A stretch of DNA of 64,000 nucleotides from Pseudomonas cedrina subsp. cedrina. Lineage in GTDB: Bacteria > Pseudomonadota > Gammaproteobacteria > Pseudomonadales > Pseudomonadaceae. The stretch lies in contig NZ_MNPW01000003.1 in NCBI RefSeq assembly GCF_001983175.1, positions 372,001 to 436,000 of the forward strand, written 5' to 3'. The position numbers were made by a program, and so were the translations under genes. Below the pieces are notes generated by a model that saw nothing but the letters and a program-made list of their open reading frames with translations, was not told the origin of the DNA and did not search any database. The stretch's first letter is position 1, and the number at the start of each line of letters is the position of its first letter. Below are positions 1 through 10,016 of the stretch, piece after piece.

Positions 1-2
1 CC

Positions 3-1634
3 GTCGACGTGTTCTTCGGCCCGCCTGCGACCGACCTGCCCCACACCCCACACGAACCGCCACGCTGGATGCGCGCCCCGGTCGAGCTGCTGGTGTTCAC
101 TTGCCTGCTGGTGGGGATCTTCCCGGCGCAGGTGGTCGGTTCCATCCTCGCCGCCGCCGCGCTGCCGGTGGTGGGCGGTGTGTTGCCGGAGTACAGCCTG
201 GCGATCTGGCACGGCTGGAATGCACCCATGATCATGAGCCTGGTGGCCATGTCCGGCGGCGTGGTGCTGTACCTGCTGTTGCGCAAGCAACTCAAGCGCG
301 GCCGCTTCAAGTACCCGCCGGTCATCAGCTATTTCAACGGCAAGCGCGGCTTCGAACGCAGCCTGGTGGTGATGATGCGCGGCGTGCGCAGGATCGAGAA
401 ACGCATCAGCACCAAGCGCCTGCAGACCCAGCTGTTCCTGCTGGTACTGGTGGCGGTCATTGGCGGCCTGATCCCGATGCTCGACAGCGGCCTCACGTGG
501 GGTGACCGACCGAAGATCCCCGGCTCCGTGGTGTTCGTCACCCTGTGGGTGTTGGCGATCGCCTGTGCCCTGGGTGCCGCCTGGCAGGCCAAGTATCACC
601 GGCTCGCGGCCCTGACCATGGTCAGTGTGTGCGGGCTGATGACCTGCGTCACTTTCGTGTGGTTCTCGGCGCCGGACCTGGCGCTGACGCAACTGGTGGT
701 CGAGGTGGTCACCACGGTGCTGATCCTGCTGGGCCTGCGCTGGCTGCCACGGCGGATCGAGGAGGTGTCGCCACTGCCGAACACCTTGCGCAAGGCGCGG
801 GTTCGCCGGGTGCGCGACTTTCTGCTGTCTACCGTGGTGGGCGGCGGCATGGCGTTGCTGTCCTACGCGATGCTGACGCGCCAGACGCCCAACGATATTT
901 CCTCGTTCTACCTCAGCCGCGCCTTGCCCGAAGGCGGCGGCAGCAATGTGGTGAACGTGATGCTGGTGGACTTTCGTGGCTTCGATACCTTGGGCGAGAT
1001 CACCGTGCTCGGTGCCGTGGCGCTGACGGTGTACGCGCTGCTGCGTCGCTTTCGCCCTTCCAGGGAAAGCATGCAGCTGCCCGCGCAACAGCGGCAGTTG
1101 GCGCCGGACGTGGCCACCGACCTGGTCAACCCGCGCCAGGCCAGCGACACCGCCCTGGGTTACATGATGGTGCCGGCGGTGCTGGTGCGCCTGCTGCTGC
1201 CGATTGCGCTGGTGGTGTCGTTCTACCTGTTCATGCGCGGTCACAACCAACCGGGCGGCGGGTTTGTCGCGGGGCTGGTGATGTCGGTGGCGTTCATCCT
1301 GCAATACATGGTGGCCGGTACGCAGTGGGTCGAGGCGCAAATGAGCCTGCGGCCGATGCGCTGGATGGGCTTCGGCTTATTCTCCGCGACGCTCACCGGT
1401 ATCGGCGCATTGTTTGCCGGGTATCCATTCCTGACCACCCATACCTGGCATTTGAGCCTGCCGCTGCTGGGCAATATTCACGTCGCCAGTGCGCTGTTCT
1501 TCGACGTCGGCGTTTACGCAATGGTCGTCGGCTCGACGCTGCTGATGCTCACCGCCCTCGGTCACCAGTCCGTGCGGGCGCACAAACCGAGCAACCAGGC
1601 CAAAGTGGTCGCCGCAACCGAAGGAGCCGCCTGA
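3..1634 (+). CDS. mrpA: Mrp/Pha Na+(K+)/H+ antiporter subunit A, fused to B (5' end outside window)
   Basis: C-terminal part (about 540 residues) of the large Mrp/Pha antiporter subunit; the reading frame is open to the left edge, so the start lies outside. Many hydrophobic helices are visible. The last ~150 residues contain an MnhB-like domain with the motif GHNQPGGGFVAGL, typical of MrpB. This indicates the fused A-B form (PhaAB) and explains why no separate mrpB follows. MrpA is a membrane subunit related to complex I subunit NuoL and takes part in cation/proton exchange. The stop overlaps the next start by one base (TGATG), so translation is probably coupled. It is the first visible gene of a tightly packed operon ending near 4752. 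Confidence 0.93.
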   Translation, partial: VDVFFGPPATDLPHTPHEPPRWMRAPVELLVFTCLLVGIFPAQVVGSILAAAALPVVGGVLPEYSLAIWHGWNAPMIMSLVAMSGGVVLYLLLRKQLKRGRFKYPPVISYFNGKRGFERSLVVMMRGVRRIEKRISTKRLQTQLFLLVLVAVIGGLIPMLDSGLTWGDRPKIPGSVVFVTLWVLAIACALGAAWQAKYHRLAALTMVSVCGLMTCVTFVWFSAPDLALTQLVVEVVTTVLILLGLRWLPRRIEEVSPLPNTLRKARVRRVRDFLLSTVVGGGMALLSYAMLTRQTPNDISSFYLSRALPEGGGSNVVNVMLVDFRGFDTLGEITVLGAVALTVYALLRRFRPSRESMQLPAQQRQLAPDVATDLVNPRQASDTALGYMMVPAVLVRLLLPIALVVSFYLFMRGHNQPGGGFVAGLVMSVAFILQYMVAGTQWVEAQMSLRPMRWMGFGLFSATLTGIGALFAGYPFLTTHTWHLSLPLLGNIHVASALFFDVGVYAMVVGSTLLMLTALGHQSVRAHKPSNQAKVVAATEGAA

Positions 1635-1978
1635 TGGAAGAAGTCATCGCAATTGCCATTGGGGTCCTGGCGGCCTCCGGCGTCTGGTTGATCCTGCGGC
1701 CGCGAACGTTCCAGGTGGTGATGGGCCTGTGCCTGTTGTCGTATGGGGTCAACCTGTTCATTTTCAGCATGGGCAGCCTGTTTATCGGCAAGGAGCCGAT
1801 CATCAAGGACGGCGTGCCGCAAGACCTGCTCAACTACACCGACCCCCTGCCCCAGGCGCTGGTGCTCACGGCCATCGTGATCAGCTTCGCCATGACCGCC
1901 CTGTTTCTGGTGGTACTGCTGGCTTCCCGTGGCCTGACCGGCACGGACCATGTCGACGGCCGGGAGCCCAAGGAATGA
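1634..1978 (+). CDS. mrpC: Mrp/Pha antiporter subunit C
   Basis: A 114-residue membrane protein with three hydrophobic segments and the NuoK-like MrpC pattern (RPRTFQVVMGLCLLSYGVNL near residue 20, then DPLPQALVLTAIVISFA near residue 72). MrpC is a small subunit of the multisubunit Na+/H+ (or K+/H+) antiporter in the inner membrane. The ATG start overlaps the mrpA stop by one base, and the end overlaps mrpD by four bases (ATGA), as usual for this operon. Length matches the family. Confidence 0.95.
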   Translation: MEEVIAIAIGVLAASGVWLILRPRTFQVVMGLCLLSYGVNLFIFSMGSLFIGKEPIIKDGVPQDLLNYTDPLPQALVLTAIVISFAMTALFLVVLLASRGLTGTDHVDGREPKE

Positions 1979-3657
1979 ATTGGGTCAATCAACTGATCGT
2001 CGCGCCTATCCTGTTGCCGTTGCTGACCGCTGCATTGATGCTGATGCTGGGCGAAAAACGCCGCCCACTGAAGGCACAGATCAATCTGGTGTCGAGCATC
2101 CTCGGTTTGGGCGTGGCGATCCTGCTGCTGTACTGGACGCAAAAAGGCGGCCCCGGCTCGATCGGCGTGTACCTGCCGGGCAACTGGCAAGTGCCGTTCG
2201 GCATTGTGCTGGTGGTAGACCAGCTGTCGGCATTGATGCTGGTGCTCACCGGCATTATCGGCGTCAGCGCGTTGCTGTTCGCCATGGCCCGCTGGGACCG
2301 TGCCGGCACCAGTTTCCATGCGCTGTTCCAGATCCAGATGATGGGCCTGTACGGCGCGTTCCTCACGGCCGACCTGTTCAATCTGTTCGTGTTCTTCGAG
2401 GTGCTGCTGGCGGCGTCCTATGGCTTGATGCTGCACGGTTCCGGCCGCGCGCGGGTGTCGTCGGGGCTGCATTACATCGCGATCAACCTGCTGGCGTCGT
2501 CGCTGTTCCTGATTGGCGCGGCGATGATCTACGGCGTGACCGGTACGCTGAACTTCGCCGACCTGGCGCTGAAGATCCCGCTGGTGCCGGAGGCTGATCG
2601 CGGCCTGCTGCACGCAGGTGCGGCGATCCTGGCAACAGCATTCCTGGCCAAGGCCGGCATGTGGCCGCTGAACTTCTGGCTGGCGCCCGCCTACTCTTCG
2701 GCCAGCGCGCCGGTGGCGGCGATGTTTGCGATCATGACCAAGGTCGGCGTGTACACCGTGCTGCGCCTGTGGACCCTGCTGTTCTCCGGCCAGGCCGGTG
2801 CATCGGCGCTGTTTGGCGGTGACTGGCTGGTGTATGGCGGTATGGCGACCATCATCTGCGCTGCGCTGGCGATGCTGGCGGCGCAGCGGCTGGAGCGCAT
2901 GGCGAGCCTGAGCATCCTGGTATCGGCCGGGATCCTGTTGTCGTCGGTGGGTTTTGCCCAGCCCAGCCTGATCGCGGGTGCGTTGTTTTATCTGGTCAGT
3001 TCGACCCTGGCGTTGAGCGCCCTGTTCTTGCTGGCCGAACTGATCGAGCGTTCGCGCTCGGCCAACGACCTGCCACTGGACGAGGAAATCGATGCGCTGC
3101 CCAAGGCCATGGAGTCCCTGCATCCGCGCCCTGGGGTCAACCTGGATGACGAACAGAAAGCCGTGATCGGTCAGGTTATCCCGTGGACCATGGCGTTCCT
3201 CGGCTTGAGCTTTGTTGCCTGCGCGCTGCTGATTATCGGGATGCCGCCGTTGTCCGGGTTTATCGGCAAGCTCAGCCTGCTGAGTGCGCTGCTCAATCCG
3301 CTGGGCCTGGGCAATGCGGTGGATGAGCCGATTCGCCCGGCCGCCTGGGGCCTGGTGGCGCTGTTGATCCTGTCTGGCCTGGCCTCGCTGATCGCCTTCG
3401 CGCGCTTGGGCATCCAGCGCTTCTGGACCCCGGAGGAGCGCCCATCGCCACTGTTGCGGCGCTATGAGTGCGTGCCGATCTTCTTCCTGGTCGGCCTGAG
3501 CATCCTGCTCACCTTCAAGGCCGAAGCGCTGATGCATTACACCCTGGCGACCGCGAAAAACCTGAACAACCCGGAGCAATACGTGATGGCGGTGATGGCC
3601 ACGCGCCCGGTGCCAAGCCCCGAAGCCAAGGCCGCCGCGCTGGAGGTGCAACCATGA
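1975..3657 (+). CDS. mrpD: Mrp/Pha antiporter subunit D
   Basis: A 560-residue polytopic membrane protein of the NuoM/NuoN-like proton-translocating family (proton_antipo_M domain). MrpD is an ion-translocating subunit of the Mrp complex. The ATG at 1975 overlaps the mrpC stop in ATGA. The frame is open upstream to 1729, but that extension lies inside mrpC and is rejected. Residues about 120-420 form the antiporter core; a hydrophilic stretch near residues 350-400 separates the later helices. The stop overlaps mrpE by four bases. Confidence 0.95.
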   Translation: MNWVNQLIVAPILLPLLTAALMLMLGEKRRPLKAQINLVSSILGLGVAILLLYWTQKGGPGSIGVYLPGNWQVPFGIVLVVDQLSALMLVLTGIIGVSALLFAMARWDRAGTSFHALFQIQMMGLYGAFLTADLFNLFVFFEVLLAASYGLMLHGSGRARVSSGLHYIAINLLASSLFLIGAAMIYGVTGTLNFADLALKIPLVPEADRGLLHAGAAILATAFLAKAGMWPLNFWLAPAYSSASAPVAAMFAIMTKVGVYTVLRLWTLLFSGQAGASALFGGDWLVYGGMATIICAALAMLAAQRLERMASLSILVSAGILLSSVGFAQPSLIAGALFYLVSSTLALSALFLLAELIERSRSANDLPLDEEIDALPKAMESLHPRPGVNLDDEQKAVIGQVIPWTMAFLGLSFVACALLIIGMPPLSGFIGKLSLLSALLNPLGLGNAVDEPIRPAAWGLVALLILSGLASLIAFARLGIQRFWTPEERPSPLLRRYECVPIFFLVGLSILLTFKAEALMHYTLATAKNLNNPEQYVMAVMATRPVPSPEAKAAALEVQP

Positions 3658-4142
3658 AGCGTCTGTTCCCTGCGCCTTGGTTGTCGCTGGCCCTGTGGGG
3701 GTTATGGCTGGTGCTGAACCTGTCCGTCAGCCCCGGCAACTTGCTGCTGGGGGCGCTGCTGGGCCTTGTTGCGCCGCTGATGATGGCGCCGCTGCGCCCG
3801 CAACCGATCAGCCTGCGCCGCCCCGGCGTGATCCTGCGCCTGTTGCTGCGGGTGGGCCGCGACGTGATTGTCTCCAACCTGCAAGTAGCCTGGGGCGTGC
3901 TGACGTGCGGCTCGCGCCCGCCGCGCGCGCGCTTCATCAAGATCCCCATCGACCTGCACAGCCCCAACGGCCTCGCGGCGCTGGCGATGATCACCACGGT
4001 GATCCCCGGCACCATCTGGTCGGAACTGGCGCTGGACCGCAGCGTCCTGCTGCTGCATGTGTTCGACCTGGACGATGAGGCGCAGTTTATCGAGCACTTC
4101 AAATCCGCCTACGAACGGCCCCTGATGGAGATCTTCGAATGA
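3654..4142 (+). CDS. mrpE: Mrp/Pha antiporter subunit E
   Basis: A 162-residue protein with two hydrophobic segments at the N-terminus and a cytoplasmic C-terminal domain containing TVIPGTIWSEL, a hallmark of MrpE. MrpE is an accessory subunit needed for assembly of the Mrp complex. The start codon lies in an ATGA overlap with mrpD, and the end overlaps mrpF in the same way. Length and position (fourth after a fused A/B gene) match the PhaAB-C-D-E-F-G order. Confidence 0.94.
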   Translation: MKRLFPAPWLSLALWGLWLVLNLSVSPGNLLLGALLGLVAPLMMAPLRPQPISLRRPGVILRLLLRVGRDVIVSNLQVAWGVLTCGSRPPRARFIKIPIDLHSPNGLAALAMITTVIPGTIWSELALDRSVLLLHVFDLDDEAQFIEHFKSAYERPLMEIFE

Positions 4143-4417
4143 GCGCCCTGCTCGCCAATGCGATCCTGTTCAGCCTGTTCCTGTTCTCGCTGGCCATGGT
4201 GCTGACCCTGATTCGCCTGTTCAAAGGCCCCTCGGCGCAAGACCGGGTGCTGGCGCTGGACTACCTGTACATCCTCGCGATGCTGATGATGCTGGTATTG
4301 GGCATTCGCTATGCCAGTGACACCTACTTCGAAGCGGCACTGCTGATCGCACTGTTCGGCTTTGTCGGCTCGTTTGCCTTGGCCAAATTCCTGCTGCGTG
4401 GGGAGGTGATTGAATGA
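4139..4417 (+). CDS. mrpF: Mrp/Pha antiporter subunit F
   Basis: A 92-residue protein with three predicted membrane helices. The conserved MrpF pattern is visible: RLFKGPSAQDRVLALDYL near residues 23-40, including the conserved charged residues between helices 1 and 2. Part of the small-subunit core of the antiporter. It has four-base overlaps with mrpE and mrpG. Confidence 0.94.
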   Translation: MSALLANAILFSLFLFSLAMVLTLIRLFKGPSAQDRVLALDYLYILAMLMMLVLGIRYASDTYFEAALLIALFGFVGSFALAKFLLRGEVIE

Positions 4418-4752
4418 TGCCGTTATGGATGGAAATCGTCGTCGGGCTGCTGCTGGTCTTGAGCAGCGTGTTTGCGCTGATCGGTGCGCTTGGGTTGTTG
4501 CGCATGAAAGATTTCTTCCAACGCATGCACCCACCAGCGCTGGCCTCGACGCTTGGCGCGTGGTGCGTGGCGTTGGCGTCGATTATCTACTTTTCGGTGC
4601 TCAAGTCCGGGCCGGTGTTGCACGGGTGGTTGATCCCAATTCTGCTGTCGATCACGGTGCCGGTGACCACGCTGTTACTGGCGCGAACGGCCCTGTTCCG
4701 CAAGCGTATGGCCGGTGATGACGTACCCGCCGAAGTCAGCAGCCGCCGCTGA
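4414..4752 (+). CDS. mrpG: Mrp/Pha antiporter subunit G
   Basis: A 112-residue membrane protein, last gene of the operon. It shows the MrpG (PhaG_MnhG_YufB) signature ALGLLRMKDFFQRMHPPA near residues 28-45 and three hydrophobic helices. It starts in an ATGA overlap with mrpF. A 385-bp repeat-rich gap follows, consistent with the operon end, although no clear terminator lies directly behind it. Confidence 0.94.
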   Translation: MMPLWMEIVVGLLLVLSSVFALIGALGLLRMKDFFQRMHPPALASTLGAWCVALASIIYFSVLKSGPVLHGWLIPILLSITVPVTTLLLARTALFRKRMAGDDVPAEVSSRR

Positions 4753-5080
4753 CTCATCAAGCGGACACCGGACAACCTGTGGGAGCTGGCTTGCCTGCGA
4801 TGAGCATAGGTATCTACACAACTCTCAAAGACTGAAAAGTATTTGATCGTTGATCGTTCCCACGCTCTGCGTGGGAACGCCGCCTGGGACGCTCTGCGTC
4901 CCGCCAAACAGGCCGATGCGCACAGGTGACGCAGAGCGTCACGGGATGCATTACCACGCGGAGCGTGGGAACGATCATATGCAGTCGATCAGTCAGCACA
5001 TCGGTGACTGACCCACCGCAATCGGGGGCAAGCCCCACTCCCACACTTGATCAGCGTGAGCGCTGACTAAAACGGTGTGC
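4753..5080. repeat. Repeat-rich intergenic region after mrpG (REP and palindromes)
   Basis: Gap between mrpG and cysS with no convincing gene. It holds a REP half (4778-4803, TGTGGGAGCTGGCTTGCCTG type). It also holds a larger palindromic element at 4852-4976: its ends carry GATCGTTCCCACGC and the inverse, with internal hairpins built on CTCTGCGT. A third REP-like hairpin is near 5020-5046. The short motif AGGTATCTACAC occurs at 4808-4819 and recurs at three other sites in the window. Confidence 0.7.
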
Positions 5081-5113
5081 AAAAAAACGCCCCGAACCAG
5101 TCGGGGCGTTTTT
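5081..5113 (-). terminator. Rho-independent terminator of cysS (bidirectional form)
   Basis: The stem ACGCCCC...GGGGCGT with loop GAACCAGTC is flanked by seven A's on the left and five T's on the right. It can therefore terminate transcription in both directions. It sits 25 bp beyond the cysS stop codon. Confidence 0.85.
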
Positions 5114-5137
5114 CATTCTGCGTGCAGCAACCAAGCG

Positions 5138-6520
<1,383 letters not shown>

Positions 6521-6538
6521 AACGGCTTCCTTAGAGAA

Positions 6539-8239
6539 TCACTGGCCCCACGAATCACGCAAGGTCACGGTACGGTTGAATACCGGAGCACCAGGTTTCG
6601 AGTCCTTGATATCCGCGCAGAAGTAGCCTTCGCGCTCGAACTGGAAACGGTCTTCCGGCTGTGCGTCGCCAAGCGATGGCTCGGCACGACAACCAGTGAG
6701 TACTTGCAGGGAGTCAGGGTTGATGTTGTCCAGGAAGCTGGCGCTGTCTTCGGCCTTTTCAGGGTTCGGCGAGCGGAACAGACGATCGTACAAGCGCACT
6801 TCGCATTCGATGCTGGCCGCGGCCGGCACCCAGTGGACCACGCCCTTGACCTTGCGGCCCTCGGGGTTCTTGCCCAGGGTGTCAGGGTCGTAGGAGCAAC
6901 GCAGTTCGACGATGTTGCCGTCGGCGTCCTTGATCGCTTCATCGGCACGGATCACGTAGCTGCCGCGCAGGCGCACTTCGCCGTTCGGTTCCAGGCGCTT
7001 GTAGCCTTTTGGCGGCTCTTCCATGAAGTCATCGCGGTCGATGTAGATTTCACGGGCGAACGGCAGCTTGCGCACGCCAAGTGCTTCGTTTTGCGGATGA
7101 CGCGGCAACTCGAGGTTGTCGACTTTGTCTTGCGGGTAGTTGGTGATCACGACTTTCAACGGACGCAGCACGCACATGGCGCGCGGGGCGTTCGCGTCGA
7201 GGTCCTGGCGGATGCTGAACTCGAGCATGCCGAAGTCGACCACGCCGTCGGAACGGTTGGTGCCGACCATGTCGCAGAAGTTGCGGATCGACGCCGGGGT
7301 GTAGCCGCGACGACGGAAGCCCGACAGGGTCGACATGCGCGGGTCATCCCAGCCATGCACGTGCTTCTCATCCACCAATTGCTTGAGCTTGCGCTTGCTG
7401 GTGATCGTGTAGTTGAGGTTCAGGCGGCTGAATTCGTACTGGCGCGGCTGCGCCGGCACCGGCAGGTTGCTCAGGAACCACTCGTACAGCGGACGATGGC
7501 TTTCGAACTCCAGGGTGCAGATGGAGTGGGTGATGCCTTCGATGGCGTCCGACTGGCCGTGGGTGAAGTCGTAGTTGGGGTAGATGCACCACTTGTCGCC
7601 GGTCTGGTGGTGATGGGCATGGCGGATGCGGTACATGATCGGGTCGCGCAGGTTCATGTTCGGCGAGGCCATGTCGATCTTGGCGCGCAGGACGCGGGCG
7701 CCGTCAGGGAACTCGCCGGCGCGCATGCGGTTGAACCAGTCGAGGTTCTCTTCCACCGAACGCTCGCGGAACGGGCTGTTCTTGCCCGGCTCGGTCAGGG
7801 TGCCACGGTATTCCTTGGCCTGCTCAGGGGACAGGTCGTCGACGTAGGCCTTGCCGGCCTTGATCAGCTCGACCGCCCAGTCGAACAACTGGTCGAAGTA
7901 TTGGGAGGCGTAGCGCACTTCGCCGGACCATTGGAAGCCCAGCCACTTGATGTCGCTTTCGATGGCGTCGATGTATTCCTGGTCTTCCTTGGCCGGGTTG
8001 GTGTCGTCGAAACGCAGGTGCGTGACGCCCCCGAACTCCTGGGCCAGGCCGAAGTTCACACAGATCGACTTGGCGTGACCGATGTGCAGGTAGCCGTTGG
8101 GCTCCGGGGGGAAGCGGGTGACGATCTGCGTGTGCTTGCCCGAATCCAGGTCCGCCTGGATGATCGGGCGCAGGAAATTGACCGGGACGGCAGGTCCGGC
8201 CTTGGCATTCGAGGTAGGGTCGACAGTGGGCTTGCTCAT
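6539..8239 (-). CDS. glnS: Glutaminyl-tRNA synthetase
   Basis: A 566-residue class I synthetase that charges tRNA-Gln. The catalytic domain shows [15 protein letters not shown] (HIGH motif, near residue 45) and the KMSKS-equivalent TSKRKLKQL. The C-terminal third is the anticodon-binding beta-barrel region. Length matches the E. coli enzyme (about 554 residues). The ATG at 8239 is 248 bp from the divergent ppiB start. It is the first gene of a glnS-cysS unit. Confidence 0.97.
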   Translation of the reverse strand: MSKPTVDPTSNAKAGPAVPVNFLRPIIQADLDSGKHTQIVTRFPPEPNGYLHIGHAKSICVNFGLAQEFGGVTHLRFDDTNPAKEDQEYIDAIESDIKWLGFQWSGEVRYASQYFDQLFDWAVELIKAGKAYVDDLSPEQAKEYRGTLTEPGKNSPFRERSVEENLDWFNRMRAGEFPDGARVLRAKIDMASPNMNLRDPIMYRIRHAHHHQTGDKWCIYPNYDFTHGQSDAIEGITHSICTLEFESHRPLYEWFLSNLPVPAQPRQYEFSRLNLNYTITSKRKLKQLVDEKHVHGWDDPRMSTLSGFRRRGYTPASIRNFCDMVGTNRSDGVVDFGMLEFSIRQDLDANAPRAMCVLRPLKVVITNYPQDKVDNLELPRHPQNEALGVRKLPFAREIYIDRDDFMEEPPKGYKRLEPNGEVRLRGSYVIRADEAIKDADGNIVELRCSYDPDTLGKNPEGRKVKGVVHWVPAAASIECEVRLYDRLFRSPNPEKAEDSASFLDNINPDSLQVLTGCRAEPSLGDAQPEDRFQFEREGYFCADIKDSKPGAPVFNRTVTLRDSWGQ

Positions 8240-8487
8240 AGGATCCTTGAACAGACAAGTACATGGCCGGGCTAGGCCGACAAAACAAAGGCGATATCAT
8301 AGCCGATGCTGTCAAGCACCTGACAGGGCAGCACCGAAAACTGCTGCTTTTATTGCACCGGCGGTAAAAAACCACCTCGAAATTCCTGGCAGGCACGCTA
8401 AACTGCGCGCCTTGGCCGCCGTTTCGCCAAACCGGTCGTGGTGCCAAGGCACCCAAACCCACGAATTCCCTGAAAAGAGTAGTGAAC

Positions 8488-8991
8488 ATGACTCAAGTCA
8501 AACTGACCACCAACCACGGTGACATCGTCATCGAGCTGAACGCCGAGAAAGCGCCGATCACCGTCACCAACTTCATCGAATACGTTAAGGCCGGCCACTA
8601 CGAAAACACCGTTTTCCACCGTGTCATCGGCAACTTCATGGTCCAGGGCGGCGGTTTCGAGCCTGGCATGAAAGAAAAGAAAGACAAGCGTCCAAGCATC
8701 CAGAACGAAGCGGACAACGGCCTTTCCAACGACAAGTACACCGTCGCCATGGCCCGTACCATGGAGCCGCATTCGGCCTCCGCGCAGTTCTTCATCAACG
8801 TCGCCGACAACGCCTTCCTCAACCACACCGGCAAGAACGTGCAGGGTTGGGGCTACGCCGTGTTCGGTAAAGTCACCGAAGGCCAGGACGTGGTCGACAA
8901 GATCAAAGGCGTGCAGACCACCGGCAAGGCCGGCCACCAGGACGTTCCGGTAGAAGACGTTATAGTCGAGAAAGCCGAGATCGTTGGGTGA
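8488..8991 (+). CDS. ppiB: Peptidyl-prolyl cis-trans isomerase B (cytoplasmic cyclophilin)
   Basis: A 167-residue single-domain cyclophilin without signal peptide, catalysing proline isomerisation in cytoplasmic proteins. Active-site landmarks are [13 protein letters not shown] (the catalytic Arg in FHRV) and [13 protein letters not shown]. The ATG at 8488 is preferred over an in-frame GTG two codons upstream because of spacing to AAAAGAG. The stop overlaps the lpxH start in GTGA, so the two are probably co-translated. The leader carries an 8-bp inverted repeat (GCCTTGGC at 8409-8416 and its complement at 8443-8450). Confidence 0.95.
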   Translation: MTQVKLTTNHGDIVIELNAEKAPITVTNFIEYVKAGHYENTVFHRVIGNFMVQGGGFEPGMKEKKDKRPSIQNEADNGLSNDKYTVAMARTMEPHSASAQFFINVADNAFLNHTGKNVQGWGYAVFGKVTEGQDVVDKIKGVQTTGKAGHQDVPVEDVIVEKAEIVG

Positions 8992-9737
8992 TATTGCTGA
9001 TTTCAGATTTGCATCTGGAAGAGGGACGCCCGGACATTACCCGGGCGTTTCTGGATCTGCTCCACGGCCGCGCCCGTGGCGCCCAGGCGTTGTACATTCT
9101 GGGGGACTTCTTCGAGGTCTGGATTGGCGACGATGGGATGACAGCGTTCCAACGCTCGATTTGCGCAGCCCTGCGCGAACTCAGCGACAGCGGCACCCCG
9201 ATTTTCATCATGCACGGCAACCGCGACTTCCTGATCGGCAAGGCGTTCTGCAAAGCGGCGGGCGCCACCTTGCTCAAGGACCCGAGTGTCGTGCAGCTGC
9301 ATGGCGAACCCGTGCTGTTGATGCACGGCGACAGCCTCTGCACCCGCGACGTCGGCTACATGAAGCTGCGACGCATCCTACGCAACCCGGTTGTGCTGTT
9401 TATCCTGCGCCATTTGCCGTTGGGCACACGGCACAGACTGGCGCGCAAACTGCGCAGCGAAAGCCGTGCGCAGACACGCATGAAAGCCAACGACATCGTC
9501 GATGTGACCGCCGAGGAAGTGCCGCGGGTGATGCAGCACTTTGGCGTGCGCACCCTGGTCCACGGCCACACCCACCGCCCTGCCATCCATAAGTTGCAGA
9601 TTGGCGACCAGGCGGCCAAGCGCATTGTGCTGGGGGACTGGGACAAGCAAGGCTGGGCGTTGCAGGTGGATGAGCAAGGGTTTCAACTGGCGGCGTTTGA
9701 CTTCGTCAATCCGCAGTTGGCATTGCCTGGCGCCTGA
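8988..9737 (+). CDS. lpxH: UDP-2,3-diacylglucosamine diphosphatase
   Basis: A 249-residue calcineurin-type metallophosphoesterase that hydrolyses UDP-2,3-diacylglucosamine to lipid X, the fourth step of lipid A synthesis, at the inner membrane surface. Metal-binding motifs are visible in order: ISDLHL (residues 5-10), [24 protein letters not shown] and GHTH. The GTG start at 8988 overlaps the ppiB stop. Linkage to ppiB and cysS/glnS is common in Pseudomonas. Confidence 0.96.
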   Translation: MILLISDLHLEEGRPDITRAFLDLLHGRARGAQALYILGDFFEVWIGDDGMTAFQRSICAALRELSDSGTPIFIMHGNRDFLIGKAFCKAAGATLLKDPSVVQLHGEPVLLMHGDSLCTRDVGYMKLRRILRNPVVLFILRHLPLGTRHRLARKLRSESRAQTRMKANDIVDVTAEEVPRVMQHFGVRTLVHGHTHRPAIHKLQIGDQAAKRIVLGDWDKQGWALQVDEQGFQLAAFDFVNPQLALPGA

Positions 9738-10016
9738 TGAGCAGGCAACACAAATCACCTGTGGGAGCTGGCTTGCCTGCGATAGCCATATCGTTCAGAA
9801 GCTGACGAATCTCTCTGTAGTGAGCGGGCTTGCCCCGCGCTGGGTGGCGAAGCCGCCCCAATAAAGGCACCGCCGAGTTCCAGATAGAACCAGGTCGTCT
9901 GGATTGGGGCCGCTTCGCAGCCCAGCGCGGGGCAAGCCCGCTCACTACAGGGTAGCTTCTGCGGCCTCAATGCGATGCAGGCAAGCCAGCTCCCACAGTG
10001 GATTGCATTTCAACGC
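9738..10016. repeat. Nested REP/REPIN structure between lpxH and the efflux operon
   Basis: A 134-bp REPIN (9816-9949) starts with TGTAGTGAGCGGGCTTGCCC and ends with its inverse complement. It is enclosed by an outer inverted REP pair of a different type: TGTGGGAGCTGGCTTGCCTG near 9761 and its complement near 9973-9999. The whole gap can fold into one long hairpin with a smaller one inside. There is no gene in it. Confidence 0.8.

Noticed and set aside
1834..3651. 605-codon minus-strand frame opposite mrpC-mrpD
   Set aside because: Antisense shadow with extreme Gln/His/Arg content, while both mrp genes on the other strand match known subunits.
8409..8450. Riboswitch or attenuator in the ppiB leader
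   Set aside because: Only a single 8-bp stem with a long loop is visible, with no T tract or known aptamer pattern.
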